Shown: positions 56,211 through 64,000 of the stretch, piece after piece
Layout: each line of letters starts with the position of its first letter
How positions within the stretch are numbered: the stretch's first letter is position 1
Source of the DNA: Pseudeuparius sepicola
Lineage: Eukaryota > Arthropoda > Insecta > Coleoptera > Anthribidae
DNA: 64,000 nucleotides
Direction: 5' to 3'
NCBI GenBank assembly: GCA_963920635.1
Contig: OY987298.1
Coordinates: forward strand, 62,758,949 to 62,822,948
The notes under the pieces: model-generated
Databases searched by the model: none
What the model was told of the DNA's origin: nothing
What the model saw: the letters and a program-made list of their open reading frames with translations, nothing else
Program-made: the position numbers and the translations under genes

Positions 56211-57327
56211 CTAAAGATGTTGTATAACAAGTTTGGATCGAATTGTTATAGGAGCTAATAATCCTATAGAATTGAATTGTTTTGAAATGTGAGATAAAAT
56301 ACTTCTTTTTGTAACTTTTACTGACTTGTCTTGGAAATTAATTGGGCGATAAATAAAGCAATCTGAATTTGCATTCCATGTTATACCTAATGTTTTAATA
56401 GTGTCGCTTTCCGAAAGAGTAAATTCTGTATTTTTAGATTCATCAGATTTTGTATGCAAATCTGCCAAGATCGATGGATTGTTTGACAAAAAACTTGCGC
56501 AATTGAAAACCATATTTGATAAATATGTTTACGAGATTTTTTCGTATGCTAACTAATATTTCAATGCTATCGCAACCGCATAAAACGTTATCAACATAAA
56601 AATTATTTTTTATTATGTCACTCTCCAAAGGAAATTGATGGGATATGTCTTCGGCAATTTGCATTAAACATCTAGTAGCCAAAAAACTGGCCGGGGCTGT
56701 GCCATATGTAACGGTATTAAGAGTGTAATGTTCGAGTTGATTACTAGAATTTTCGCGCCAGACTATTCTTTGCAAATCACGTTGTTTTGAATCCACTAAA
56801 ACTTGTCTGTACATTTTAGCTAGATCACCTATCAGAACGTAATTATGCTGTCTAAAATGAATTAAAATCGAGAACAAATCATTTTGAATTACAGGTCCAA
56901 CTTTTAAGATATCATTTAATGAAACGCCTGTAGATGATGGCATACTAGCATTGAATACAACCCGAATGCGAGTCGTGGCACTGTCTGGCTTTTCTACGCT
57001 GTGATGGGGCATATAAAACATTAAATTAGAAGTTGCAATCTTGTCATTTTCTATTTTTGACATGTGGCCTAAACTGATATATTCGTTCATAAATCTCTTA
57101 TATTCGTTGTACAAGTCGGGCTTCTTTTGGAGTTTTCGTTCAAGTGAATAAAATCTTTTTTCCGCTAAATTTTGAGAATCACCTAATTCGGTGTAATTAT
57201 TTTTTAAAGGAAGTGTAACTATAAATTTTCCTGATTCGGTCCTACGCGTTTTTTCAATGAAATTTTCTTCGCATTCGATTTCCTCACGTGAATAGTTATT
57301 TTTTGTGTTTGAAGGCATTTCTTCCAT
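56211..57327 (-). pseudogene. BEL reverse transcriptase, catalytic YVDN
   Basis: ESGKFIVTLPLKNN opens the fingers; HSVEKPDSATTRIRVVFNAS, LIGDLAKMYRQVLV and TVTYGTAPASFLATRCL are classical RT blocks. The catalytic YVDD box reads NFYVDNVLCG (~56590), so the second Asp is Asn. A frameshift at ~56480-56510 shifts to SESDTIKTLGITWN. With a changed metal ligand and a broken frame it cannot be active. Confidence 0.85.
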
Positions 57328-57330
57328 TAT

Positions 57331-57883
57331 TCAAAACTTTTCTAATTGAAAGTCTAGATTTGAAAATGTCAAGAAACAAGAGTTTGATTGTGTTTTTGTT
57401 GCGTTTCCAATATTTCCAGAAACTATCCAGCCAAGACGTGTTTTTTGTAAGATCGGCAAGTTTTTTCCTAGTCTGATTTGTCCTATACACATAAGCTCAT
57501 AAAAAACACCCGACACTGGAGCTTTCATTAAACTTCGAATCAGCTAGCTTAATGCTTTCGGGAATATTAAACATGGTTTTGTCAAAAGAATGCGTAGGTG
57601 CATTTTCTGATATAGTTTTAATTACTAAAAATGGTAATTTAATTTCGAAATTTGTATGCACGGAACTGATATTAAGACTTACTCGTCTGAATGTATTGGT
57701 GGATGTTTTATTTACTCCAGAAATTGGAATTGCTACACCTGTATTAGTATGAGGTATTTCTAATTTTTTGTATAAGTTTTCAGATATTAGATTAGCCTGA
57801 GAACAGCTGTCAAGAAATGCCCTACCCAATATGGGTTGATTGTTTTTATTATATACATTTACTGTCGCAGTTGACGTAAACAC
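57331..57883 (-). pseudogene. BEL aspartic protease and linker
   Basis: TATVNVYNKNNQPILGRAFL followed by DSCSQANLIS is the BEL retroviral-type protease start, with Asp-Ser-Cys in place of the usual D-S/T-G. In another frame downstream, FYELMCIGQIRLGKNLPILQ and TRLGWIVSG match the conserved protease-RT linker of BEL proteins. The frame begins right at the junction with the repeat at 57881, so sequence upstream of the protease (gag) is lost. Confidence 0.75.
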
Positions 57884-58075
57884 ATGGCAGCCTGTATAAA
57901 ATCATATCAAAACGCATATTTTTCGAATAATTGAAAACTCAGTTTTTCACATGAAGAATCCGGGATGACTCTCTGATTCATACCTTATTATTTTGAGAAT
58001 ATGTGCCACATAAATCCCTTTGAAAGGCATACTGAGTAAAATCACGTCCAAAAATCTGTCACTATCTCCCGGTCA
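57881..58075. repeat. Dispersed ~195-bp repeat, copy 2
   Basis: Nearly identical to 4323-4520. It begins precisely where BEL coding similarity stops, sharing AAACACATGG as possible junction microhomology. Confidence 0.75.
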
Positions 58076-58232
58076 GTATGAAAATTTAACACTAGAACGA
58101 CATTGCCATTTTAACTACAAAATAATTCAAGAAAATCTGTGCATTATACCTACTTGTATCCGTTGCAGCTCACCAAATAGTGCCTATAGCAAAACTAGTA
58201 TGTGGTGCAGTGCGCATTTAGGAAAAAAGTAA
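58076..58232 (+). pseudogene. Possible piggyBac C-terminal cysteine domain
   Basis: CIRCSSPNSAYSKTSMWC resembles the C-x2-C...KT---C pattern of the piggyBac C-terminal zinc domain, and a frame-shifted SDNDCLK follows. The match is short and could be chance. No other transposase block is nearby. Confidence 0.3.
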
Positions 58233-58859
58233 CTCTGATAATGATTGTTTAAAATGATTCCAAAATGTTCCACAAAATTAGTATTTTAGAAAATGACAAT
58301 GAAGAGGCCCTATAGAAGTCAATAAAGTAACATTTGCGGGAATGAAATACATATAAGGTATTTTTTCAAAAAATCAAAATTTATCAGTCAGAATTTTTGT
58401 CTGAAAATTGGCACATAGGGGTAGAATAAAATTCCAAGTAACTTTTTTAAATAACTTTTTTCGATAAAATCACAAATAAAGCGTATTTTGAACATTTATT
58501 AAATTAAATGTAATTTTTTACAGTTATGTCAAATGACGTCGTGACGTTTAATGATCTCATTTCGAATCTTTTTAGAAGCAGAGATAATCGCCCCAGAGTC
58601 GTTTCATCTTAGCCCAAAAATAAAAAAAAATCCCATTTGCTTCCAACTTTTTGGCGGGCACTGTATATGTATGTATAACTCGTAAACGGTAGAAGATACG
58701 GAAAAATTGATAAGAACTAAATTTGTTCGTCTGCTCATGCAGAATAGAAAATGTTCTATGCACATTTTGCGTATGAGCCCTCTGGAAGGAGTTATTCTTG
58801 ATGGAAGGAATAAATGTTTTAGATATTTTCTGGCGCAAACAGATCCATTTAATTTTTAA
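58233..58859. other. Unassigned AT-rich spacer
   Basis: GGCGGGCACTGTATATGTATG (~58653) looks like a transposon terminus (Tc1/mariner-like GGCACTGTAT). No partner found and no gene recognised. Confidence 0.3.
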
Positions 58860-59240
58860 AAACCATTTAATGAGTTACAATGTTCAAAAAATTGCATTTA
58901 TAAAATTCCTTGTGAATGTGGAAAGTTCTATGTTGGAGAGACTTGTAGGCCATTTAACGTTCGTTTAAAAGAACATAAAAATTATATCAGGCAAAATCAA
59001 ATTTCGAAGTAAAAAATATGTGAACATTCCTTTAATACCAATCATAGGATATTGTGGGATAGTTCCAAACCAATTCTAAAAAGAAGAAGTAGGAAATAGA
59101 CGAAAAATTAAAGAATCCGCATTTATTCTAGGAAATACGGGCAACTGTGTTGCTGAATGTTCAGTGGAAGTCAGTAAAATATTATTGCCACTTATTCAAA
59201 GAGAAGTTAGAATAGATAATTAGATAAAACACAGGGTACA
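58860..59240 (+). pseudogene. Penelope-like element, GIY-YIG endonuclease region
   Basis: Plus-strand translation gives CSKNCIYKIPCECGKFYVGE, TCRPFNVRLKEHKNYIRQN, then, after a stop, CEHSFNTNHRILWDSS and, after further shifts, SAFILGNTGNCVAECSVEVS. The YKIPC-CGK-YVGET-R---R--EH block is the GIY-YIG endonuclease found at the C-terminus of Penelope-like reverse transcriptases. The RT portion is absent; similarity starts at ~58862, as in a 5'-truncated copy. At least three stops or frameshifts. Confidence 0.75.
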
Positions 59241-59400
59241 ATATCAGGCAGGTGGCTAGGCTATTGTTTCTGTTGTCCTGACATTTTAACCTGAAATTTA
59301 TTAATCTGTCACTTCACTTTGACGTGACATGATCTTTGAGAAAGGAGGAAGATTTATCCTCCGAAAGCTCAGAAAACAAATTTGTCGAAGTTATTTTTTG
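59241..59400 (+). other. Penelope-like 3' region with hairpin and GAAA core
   Basis: GGAGGAAGATTTATCCTCC (59343-59362) is a hairpin followed by GAAAGCTC, preceded by CTTTGAGAAA. This layout (TGA-GA..., stem, GAAA) recalls the hammerhead-like motifs reported in Penelope-like elements, but the first core box does not match the canonical CUGANGA. Confidence 0.35.
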
Positions 59401-59666
59401 AGTTACACGTTTAAAGTTTCGTTCATTTAGTGCTAAGAATTTATGAATTTTCGAGGCAACTTGAAAAAGTTGTCTTTCAATCAGTTTGGTGGCGAAAAAC
59501 CCAATTAAAAATTAAATGAATAAATGTTTTGTGTGGCGGCCATCTTAGATTTATGACGTCATAAAAACCAAACACAGCAACTCGAAGGTAAACACCCGGT
59601 ACTACAGCATTACGTAGCATATAATAAAGAGATTTCACATAGTCGCAACCAACCTTCACAAAAGAA
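59401..59666. other. Short unassigned spacer
   Basis: Nothing recognised; TTATGACGTCATAAAAACC near 59551 contains a CRE-like TGACGTCA. Confidence 0.3.
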
Positions 59667-59966
59667 CCCACGGAGTAGGTAAATGTGCATTATGCTCCTC
59701 AACTACAAAGGACAGAAGATATATATCTTATTCGTAAGTTACATAAATGTAATTTCCGAATATGACTATAAGACTGTATTACCTTTTTTAATTTCCTAAA
59801 GAACCTGAAAGGTAAGATTGAGTTTTAGGTACCTACATACAAAGGCATTTTTATGTTTGCGAATGTTCCACCTGAAGAGGCATATAAACCTATAAGAATT
59901 TGCAAGGCACATTTTGATGATCAGTCATTCACTTCGTCCGGAAAACGTTTGTATCGGAACCTGTAA
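59667..59966 (+). pseudogene. THAP-domain fragment, two exons
   Basis: GVGKCALCSSTTKDRRYISY ends at a 5' splice site (TTC|GTAAGT, ~59733). About 115 bp later, PIRICKAHFDDQSF and SGKRLYRN follow to a stop at 59966. C-x2-C plus C..HF are the THAP zinc ligands. The middle (FP...W) is missing, so it is a degenerate relic, perhaps of the element upstream of the pogo transposon. Confidence 0.5.
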
Positions 59967-60196
59967 AAACATAACCTTAAATTTTTGCTGAACTGATTTC
60001 ATCTCTTTATACACATGGGGCACATTGGGACATCTTAATCGGGGCACATTGGGACTGTCCCAATGTGCCCCAGTTGGCCAGTTTTAACGTTAAAATGTTC
60101 ATTTGGGACATTAATTTTAAGCAAAAACATTGTAGATATGTAGCTACATATTTCTCTAAGGTTTTTCTATAACATATGTATTTTTTCAGTGCTACA

Positions 60197-62404
60197 ATGG
60201 TACGAACATATAAGAGGAAGACTGAAAGAGCCAATATTTCCGAAGGAAATATATCGGCAGCCATTGAGGATATTCTGGGTGGGAAACTTAGTATTAGAAA
60301 TGCAGCAGCAGCATATAATCTAACAAAAACAACATTGTGGAATAGATTAAAACTAGTCAAAAGGCAGAAAACAGAGAAAAACTTAAATAGTGAAACCGGT
60401 GAACAAGAACTTGAAAATGTAATAGACAATGGTGAAAATAATCCGCCTGCAATGAACAATAAATCATCATGCAATTGGCCCTTCCAATCAAAGTACTCGG
60501 CAAGGCAGGTTTTTACAGCCGATCAAGAAGAACAATTATGCAAATATTTACTGCAATGTTCACGCATGAATTATGGGCTAACATACTCTCAGTCAAGAAA
60601 GTTGGCCTATGACTACGCAAAACGGCTCCAAAGAAATTGTCCACCTAGTTGGGATAGGGATGAACGAGCAGGTATGGATTGGATGGCAATGTTCATGAAA
60701 CGGTTTCCACAACTGAGTTTGCGAAAACCCGAAAATACAAGTCTAGCCCGGGCGACAGGTTTCAATGAAAAAAATGTGAATGAGTTTTTTAAGAATTTAG
60801 AGGAAGCTCTAACAAAGTATAACATACCCCCTGAAAGAATCTTCAACCTAGATGAAACTGGTGTTACAACAGTTTTGCAGGCCCCAAAAGTGATTGCAGC
60901 CACAGGTAACACAATTAATAGACTGTTCTTTCCGATATGAAAATTAATAAAATATTTTTAGGTATGAAACAGGTTGGGCAATCCGTATCCGCAGAACGCG
61001 GAGAGCTGGTCACCTTTTGTGCAATAATCAATGCCACCGGCAATACAACCCCTCCTGTTTATGTTTTCCCAAGGTCCAACTATCAGTCTGTCTTTCTAAA
61101 GGGAGCTCCTAATGGAAGCTTGGGACTAGCCAATAAATCTGGATCAGGTTGGATGACGGCTACTTTATTCTTAGATGTCATAAAACACATCCAAAAGTTT
61201 TAGAGATGTACAAAAGATGATAAAATCCTGATTGTTTTAGACAATCATGAATCGCATATTGCATTAGAAACAATTTTGTACTGTAGAGAAAATTGAATTG
61301 TTTTTGTAACGTTCCCCCCGCATTGTACCCATCGGCTCCAACCGTTGGACGTGTGCCTTTATGGTCCATTTAAAAGCTATTTGAAGACGGCCTTTAATGA
61401 TTGGCATCTAAGTAACCCTGGTAAAAGGGTAACGATTTATGACATAGGAGATCTGACAGGAAGAGCTTTCCAGAAAGCCTTTACAATTGATAATATTTGT
61501 TCTGGCTTCCGCAAATGTGGCATTGTGCCATTTAATAAAACTATATTTTCTAACGACGACTTTGCTGCTTCTTTAGTTAATGTCAATGAAAAGTCAGTAT
61601 CATCTAATGAACCTGAAAAAAAATCAACCGCAAATAAATCTACAGAAAACCCTTTAACAATATATGAAAATAAAAACCCTATAAATCTGCCCTCTACAAG
61701 TGCCCAAAATGTTGTTTCTGCTCGTAGTTCTCCTATCATTATTTCTGATGTGCTTATATCTCCTGAAAGTATTCGACCATATCCAAAATTCCAGAAAAGT
61801 GTTACAAAACGTAAAAGAGAAGTTGGCAAATCCAGAATCCTCACGGAAACTCCAGAAAAAGACAGGTTGGAAGAGAAGGCAATGAAGAAAGATGGAAAAA
61901 AGTATTTATTTAAGGATAAAGTTGTTGAAAATCAAAATCAAAATGGTATAAAAAAAATAATGAAAAAACCCAAAACCCCAATAAATGTTCAGACAACAAA
62001 ACAATATTATACGATTGATTCTGATGAATCCGATAATATAAGTGAATTTGACAGACAATGCTCCGATGAGGAATTTATGCAGAATGTAGAACCTCCACTA
62101 GATCCAATAACTGAGTTACCTAATGTAAAAGTTGGGGATTACCTGCTAGTCAAATATTGCACCAAAAAAAACGGTTAAATTTTATGTAGGAGAAGTACAA
62201 AACATTTCTGAAGGACAATACGTAGTGATTTTTTTAAGGCGAAAGGGGCAAGGGTTTGTTTTTCCGATAGTAGAAGATATGGATACGATTGAATTTGAGC
62301 AAATTGAATTAAAACTGCCGAAACCTAAAGACACGAACGTAACAGCTAGATCAAGTTCAATCAAAAAATTTCCAATAGATTTAAGTTCTTACAATATATT
62401 CTAA
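60197..62404 (+). pseudogene. pogo/jerky (CENP-B-like) transposase, three lesions
   Basis: Start 60197 (MVRTYKRKTE) is preferred over 60176 because it opens the conserved Psq-type helix-turn-helix (ISAAIEDILGGKLSIRNAAA) and follows a splice-acceptor-like TTTTTTCAG. Next are a CENP-B HTH (FTADQEEQLCKYLLQCS) and a DDE_1 core: FNLDETGV, VLDNHESH, HRLQPLDVCLYGPFK. A 56-nt GT-AG intron at 60906-60961 restores frame (AATG/MKQVGQ). Lesions: TAG at 61201, TGA at 61294 (where CREN-IVF expects a sense codon), and an extra A in the A8 run near 62163 that cuts the tail early at 62178. In the other frame it continues KFYVGEVQ...FLRRK to TAA 62404. A young but inactive copy. Confidence 0.85.
60906..60961 (+). 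other. 56-nt intron in the pogo transposase
   Basis: CACAG|GTAACA ... ATTTTTAG|GTATG. Removing it keeps the reading frame in the conserved VIAATG-MKQVGQ stretch, which otherwise meets a stop. Confidence 0.75.
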
Positions 62405-62790
62405 ATATTAACTCTATAATAAGATTTTGTAAAATAAGGCTTCTCAAGAGTTACCAATATTATGTGTTTTCATGTTTTTAATAAAAATACAGCGTTATTG
62501 TTTCATAACCGTTCTTTTTTCAAATAAATTTACCAGTGTCCATATGTGCCCCGGGGGTGTCCCAATGTACCCCCAGGGTGGGGTACATTGGGACAAAAAC
62601 AGGGTGTTCAAAAATAAAAAACTAAAACTATATTTACAATAATTACGAATTATAGTAAGAAAGGTTTTGAACAAAAAACCCCAACTCACACTCTGTTAAA
62701 ATTTAAACCCCTTATCGTGCTTTAAAGTCACAGCATTCGATAATGTCTGAACTGTCCCAATGTACCCCTCTCTCCCCTAAGCGTAATATT

Positions 62791-63480
62791 TTGTTGTGTA
62801 TTGTTTATGTCAATTTAAATATCAAAATATTTACTACAGGATATAAAAGTAGATATGATTAGTTTAACTCTTTGTCGTTATATATTTATTTGTTATTTAT
62901 GTTTTTGTCTGCTCTATGTTTTGTTAGGCTTTATTAAAAATGAACGTAAAACATAAAAAATTGCATTTTTATTCATGTTCCCACCAAAGTCTACAAATAC
63001 TTATACCTAATAATTATGTAGATTCTGGTAATAGCTACCTTGTATTTCAATTTAACTGTACCTACCAAAAACTAAAGGTACACTTACCACACAAGTAATG
63101 TTGTACCAAAGACTACAAATAGGTATACTAATATTTGTAGACTTTGGTAAATAATGGAAAGTCTATATGAACCTGCCCTCGTATAACTAGCTTGACGGCG
63201 ATTTCGCTTAGTCGCCCTCGTAAATGCGAAGCGTGCGAGGTGACGCTGATTTACGAACGGTCGCAAAAACTTGTCGGCTTTTCCGAGAGATCAAAGAAGG
63301 GAGCGGACTTTAGTATTTCTAGACTTTGGTTTGGCTCTCAGTTTTGCTAAACTGTCAGGCCACACTACGAAATGCACCTGTCTCAATTTGATTCTGGACA
63401 CCTCAGAAATATATGTAGCGCAAGGAAAACAAATGGTCTCTATTTTTATTGGTAGTCCCAACGGAGAGTATCTCATAGGA
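62791..63480. other. Unassigned spacer with repeated ACCAAAGTCTACAAAT motif
   Basis: ACCAAAGTCTACAAATACTTATACC (62980s) recurs at ~63106 and as a complement at ~63136 (ATTTGTAGACTTTGGT), forming a small inverted pair. No gene recognised. Confidence 0.35.
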
Positions 63481-63949
63481 GGTGGTATTTGGATGGGGTA
63501 ATTATTTCATGGCCTGCTATGATTTTTAAAGTTTTTGAGAAACCCTATTAGGAATTTTTTTACGACAAAATGTTATTTAGAAAACTTGTTCAGAAGGAAA
63601 AACCGAGTGGATGCGCAAAATTACAAAAGTTTAGGCCTACTTTGGTTTTTAGATTTATCTCCCACTTTTTTCTTAGAAAAGTGTCCTTTCTGGAGTTTTC
63701 ATTTCAAAATTTTATTTTTTCACGATGAACAAGTTTCCTTAATAATATTTTACGTGAAAGTTCCAGAAAGGACACATTTCTAAGAAAAAAGTGGGAGAAA
63801 TTTTGCAAATCTACTCAGTTTTTCATTCTGAACGAGTTTTCTTAATAACATTTTGTCGTAAAAAATTCCCCATTGGGGTTTCTTGAAAATTTGCTATTTT
63901 AAAAAATCATAGCAGGCCATGAAATAATTACCACATTCAAATACCACCT
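63481..63949. mobile_element. Foldback MITE, ~210-bp arms
   Basis: GGTGGTATTTGGATGGGGTA at 63481 pairs with TACCACATTCAAATACCACC ending 63949, and the arms continue (TCATGGCCTGCTATGATTTT against AAATCATAGCAGGCCATGA; GAAAAGTGTCCTTTCTGG against CCAGAAAGGACACATTTC). Related to 15523-15856. Confidence 0.85.
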
Positions 63950-64000
63950 CACATGAGTTATTCTCCTTTGGGACTAACAATACAAAAATATAGACCATTA

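Larger units (their letters stand above)
53640..57883 (-). mobile_element. BEL/Pao LTR retrotransposon, 5'-truncated and decayed
   Basis: Minus-strand order is protease (57883), reverse transcriptase, RNase H, integrase, C-terminal domain (to ~53995), then a purine tract AAGGGCGGCGGTA and a 3' LTR beginning TGTTCGGACATT at 53819. The domain order and the C-terminal extension after integrase are those of BEL/Pao. Gag and the 5' LTR are absent; the element ends abruptly at ~57883 against the 57881-58075 repeat. Many frameshif​ts and stops. The LTR's outer limit (~53640) is a guess. Confidence 0.85.
60010..62790 (+). mobile_element. pogo/jerky-type transposon with 15-bp terminal repeats
   Basis: The left end carries GGGGCACATTGGGAC at 60017 and 60041 and its complement at ~60055-60070. 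The right end carries GTCCCAATGTACCCC at ~62558, GGGGTACATTGGGAC at ~62580 and the complement at ~62754. The transposase gene lies between. The ~2.77-kb size fits an autonomous pogo/Tigger-type element. Exact ends are uncertain (CACATGGGGC at the left, ACCCCTCTCTCCCC at the right). Confidence 0.75.

Noticed and set aside
60007..60474. 155-codon minus-strand open frame
   Set aside because: Antisense shadow of the pogo transposase N-terminus.
61437..61844. 135-codon minus-strand open frame
   Set aside because: Antisense shadow of the pogo transposase C-terminal region.

Overview
The window reads as nuclear DNA from an insect, best guess a beetle or hemipteran (inference from repeat content only). 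It is AT-rich, full of short TAGGTACC-type motifs, and I find no intact host protein-coding gene. Almost everything recognisable is transposable-element sequence: BEL/Pao, two solo LTRs, Penelope-like, piggyBac, pogo/jerky, mariner/IS630, THAP-DDE (ISL2EU/Harbinger-like), P-like, Polinton/Maverick, and many foldback elements whose arms are hundreds of bases long. The unique stretches between them hold GC-rich islands and conserved-looking non-coding sequence. They may be introns or intergenic DNA of a large gene, but nothing here proves that.

Layout. 1-9.4 kb: a 37-bp-TIR element (second copy at 50.5 kb in opposite orientation), a 925-bp foldback (second copy at 22.4 kb), a THAP relic, small hairpins, a degenerate tRNA-Pro-like gene and a 380-bp hairpin element. 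9.4-16.8 kb: a 1.48-kb element with 21-bp identical TIRs, a tRNA-Met-like relic, foldbacks. 16.8-29.1 kb: four large foldbacks, each carrying another element inside it (a piggyBac deletion derivative; a mariner with ~0.5-kb TIRs; the 2.4-kb foldback family; a 1.17-kb CAGGGTG element), and a Polinton DNA polymerase relic. 30.2-37.2 kb: a tandem repeat, then a piggyBac transposase pseudogene split by a solo LTR (which holds a Harbinger-like MITE) and followed by a second solo LTR. 37.2-46.8 kb: mostly unique DNA, one THAP relic, a possible heat-shock-type promoter or LTR, and a short retrocopy with 12-bp target duplications. 47-49.2 kb: a THAP + DDE transposase pseudogene interrupted by a 630-bp insertion built as a perfect palindrome. 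50.5-53.2 kb: MITEs, including a P-like element with 8-bp duplications nested in a foldback. 53.6-57.9 kb: a decayed BEL/Pao pol on the minus strand. 58.8-59.4 kb: a Penelope-like GIY-YIG relic. 60.0-62.8 kb: a nearly intact pogo/jerky-type transposon. 63.5-63.9 kb: a foldback.

The elements do not work together as a pathway. Their nesting gives a relative history of insertions. In several cases the uninterrupted arm of a foldback preserves the empty site, so junctions and target duplications can be read within this one sequence. The most striking single object is the perfect palindromic insertion at 47657-48286.
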